Origin: Oxalobacteraceae bacterium UBA7693
Lineage (GTDB): Bacteria > Pseudomonadota > Gammaproteobacteria > Burkholderiales > Burkholderiaceae_D
Assembly: GCA_002482715.1 (NCBI GenBank)
Contig: DLGN01000030.1
Location: forward strand, 7,445-12,743
Direction of reading: 5' to 3'
Length of the DNA stretch: 5,299 nt
Below are positions 4,825 to 5,299 of the stretch, piece after piece; position 1 is the stretch's first letter; each line of letters opens with the position of its first letter. The translations under genes were made by a program, and so were the position numbers. The notes under the pieces are model-generated. The model was not told the origin of the DNA and did no database searches. It saw nothing but the letters and a program-made list of their open reading frames with translations.

Positions 4825-5160
4825 ATGGCCATATCTAGTCTAAATATTGGTATTTCTGGCATGAAAGCCTATCAAGGCGCATTAGATAGCAGCGCAAATA
4901 ACGTCGCGAATGCGCAAACAAAATCGTTTAAACCAGAAGTTGCCAGTTTTCAGGAAAATGCGAACGGCGGCGTACGCGTGAGCATCAGCAAAGAAAGTCA
5001 GGCATTGGCGGCACAAGAGAATCAGAGTGAATTGAGTGGCACCGATTTAGCGACAGAAATAACCAATAGTTTGCAATACAAAGCAGGTTTTCAATTGTCG
5101 GCACAAGTCGTCAAGACAGCGGATGAAGTTCTATCCACCCTGCTAGATATCCAAAAATAA
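4825..5160 (+). CDS. Minimal flagellar basal-body rod-like protein (FlgC/FlgG type)
   Basis: The 111-residue protein joins the two ends of the flagellar rod/hook family with almost nothing between. The N-terminal part (about 3-36, with GMKAYQGALDSSANNVANAQ) matches the Flg_bb_rod pattern ANNxANxxT. The C-terminal part (about 74-110, DLATEITNSLQYKAGFQ then TADEVLSTLLDI) matches the Flg_bbr_C helix, which packs against the N-terminal helix in the assembled axial structure. FlgC is usually somewhat longer and FlgG about 260 residues; here the surface domain is reduced to about 38 residues. No other flagellar genes are nearby and no sigma28 or sigma54 promoter is visible, so it is an orphan. Similar short stand-alone rod-like proteins occur in other proteobacteria, usually annotated as rod protein without experimental support. 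It may be an accessory axial component or something non-flagellar. It converges with the partial minus-strand gene. Confidence 0.85.
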   Translation: MAISSLNIGISGMKAYQGALDSSANNVANAQTKSFKPEVASFQENANGGVRVSISKESQALAAQENQSELSGTDLATEITNSLQYKAGFQLSAQVVKTADEVLSTLLDIQK

Positions 5161-5173
5161 AGCTCAAAAGATA

Positions 5174-5201
5174 CCTAGCTGACCGAGCCAGATCTGCTAG
5201 G
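5174..5201. terminator. Inverted repeat between convergent genes, possible weak terminator
   Basis: CCTAGC (5174-5179) pairs with GCTAGG (5196-5201) around a 16-base loop. It starts 14 bases after the rod-like stop and overlaps the stop codon of the minus-strand frame, which is where a shared terminator would lie. The stem is only six pairs and neither side has a T-run, so the call is weak. Confidence 0.25.
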
Positions 5202-5299
5202 CATAATTAGGTGTCACACATAAGAAGTCTGGCATGCTTTTCATATCAAAGTAGTACAAGCCAAACAGTCCGAAACCAATTAGTACCAAGGCAAACACA
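5197..5299 (-). CDS. C-terminal end of a membrane protein, cut by the window edge
   Basis: On the minus strand one frame is open from the right edge to a TAG at 5197-5199, giving 33 residues. They begin with a strongly hydrophobic stretch (VFALVLIGFGLFGLYYF) followed by the polar tail DMKSMPDFLCVTPNYA. This looks like a last transmembrane helix plus a short tail. The start and most of the protein lie outside the window, and I do not recognise the family. The frame is short enough to be chance, but the clean helix composition, the convergent position and the inverted repeat at its end favour a real gene. Confidence 0.45.
   Translation of the reverse strand, partial: VFALVLIGFGLFGLYYFDMKSMPDFLCVTPNYA

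Overview
The window reads as a chromosomal segment of a Gram-negative proteobacterium. It has moderately AT-rich coding sequence, NarL-type two-component parts, a Crp/Fnr regulator, a tandem-domain universal stress protein and a flagellar rod-type protein. The style of these proteins suggests a betaproteobacterium near Burkholderiales/Oxalobacteraceae. That placement is an impression from protein style, not a measurement.

Layout, left to right. Bases 1-142 are a regulatory region with a 14-bp perfect palindrome (11-24) and a near-consensus FNR/ANR-type box (65-78). Then come three genes on the plus strand: a stand-alone receiver-domain response regulator (143-517), a Crp/Fnr regulator lacking the usual Fe-S cysteines (575-1441, with its own candidate promoter), and a double-UspA universal stress protein (1473-2312). 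A 400-bp gap (2313-2712) holds no convincing gene but is rich in short repeats: a duplicated 12-mer, a three-copy 10-bp tandem repeat and three inverted repeats. Next is a large membrane sensor kinase (2713-4683) with MASE3-like, PAS, HisKA_3 and HATPase modules. A 141-bp gap leads to a 111-residue minimal flagellar rod-like protein (4825-5160). At the right edge the minus strand appears to carry the C-terminal end of a membrane protein (5197-5299), convergent with the rod-like gene.

How the parts may work together (inference): the membrane kinase, the receiver, the cysteine-poor FNR-type regulator and the Usp look like a small signalling and stress neighbourhood, probably linked to respiration or low oxygen. 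The regulator's recognition helix has the E-x-x-S-R signature of proteins that bind TTGAT-N4-ATCAA, and such a box lies in front of the first gene. A weaker one overlaps the -35 of the regulator's own promoter. The layout recalls rhizobial FixL/FixJ/FixK in logic: PAS kinase, receiver, and Fnr-type regulator without a cluster. Here, however, the receiver has no DNA-binding domain. Nothing in the window is clearly mobile, and there are no RNA genes or CRISPR arrays.
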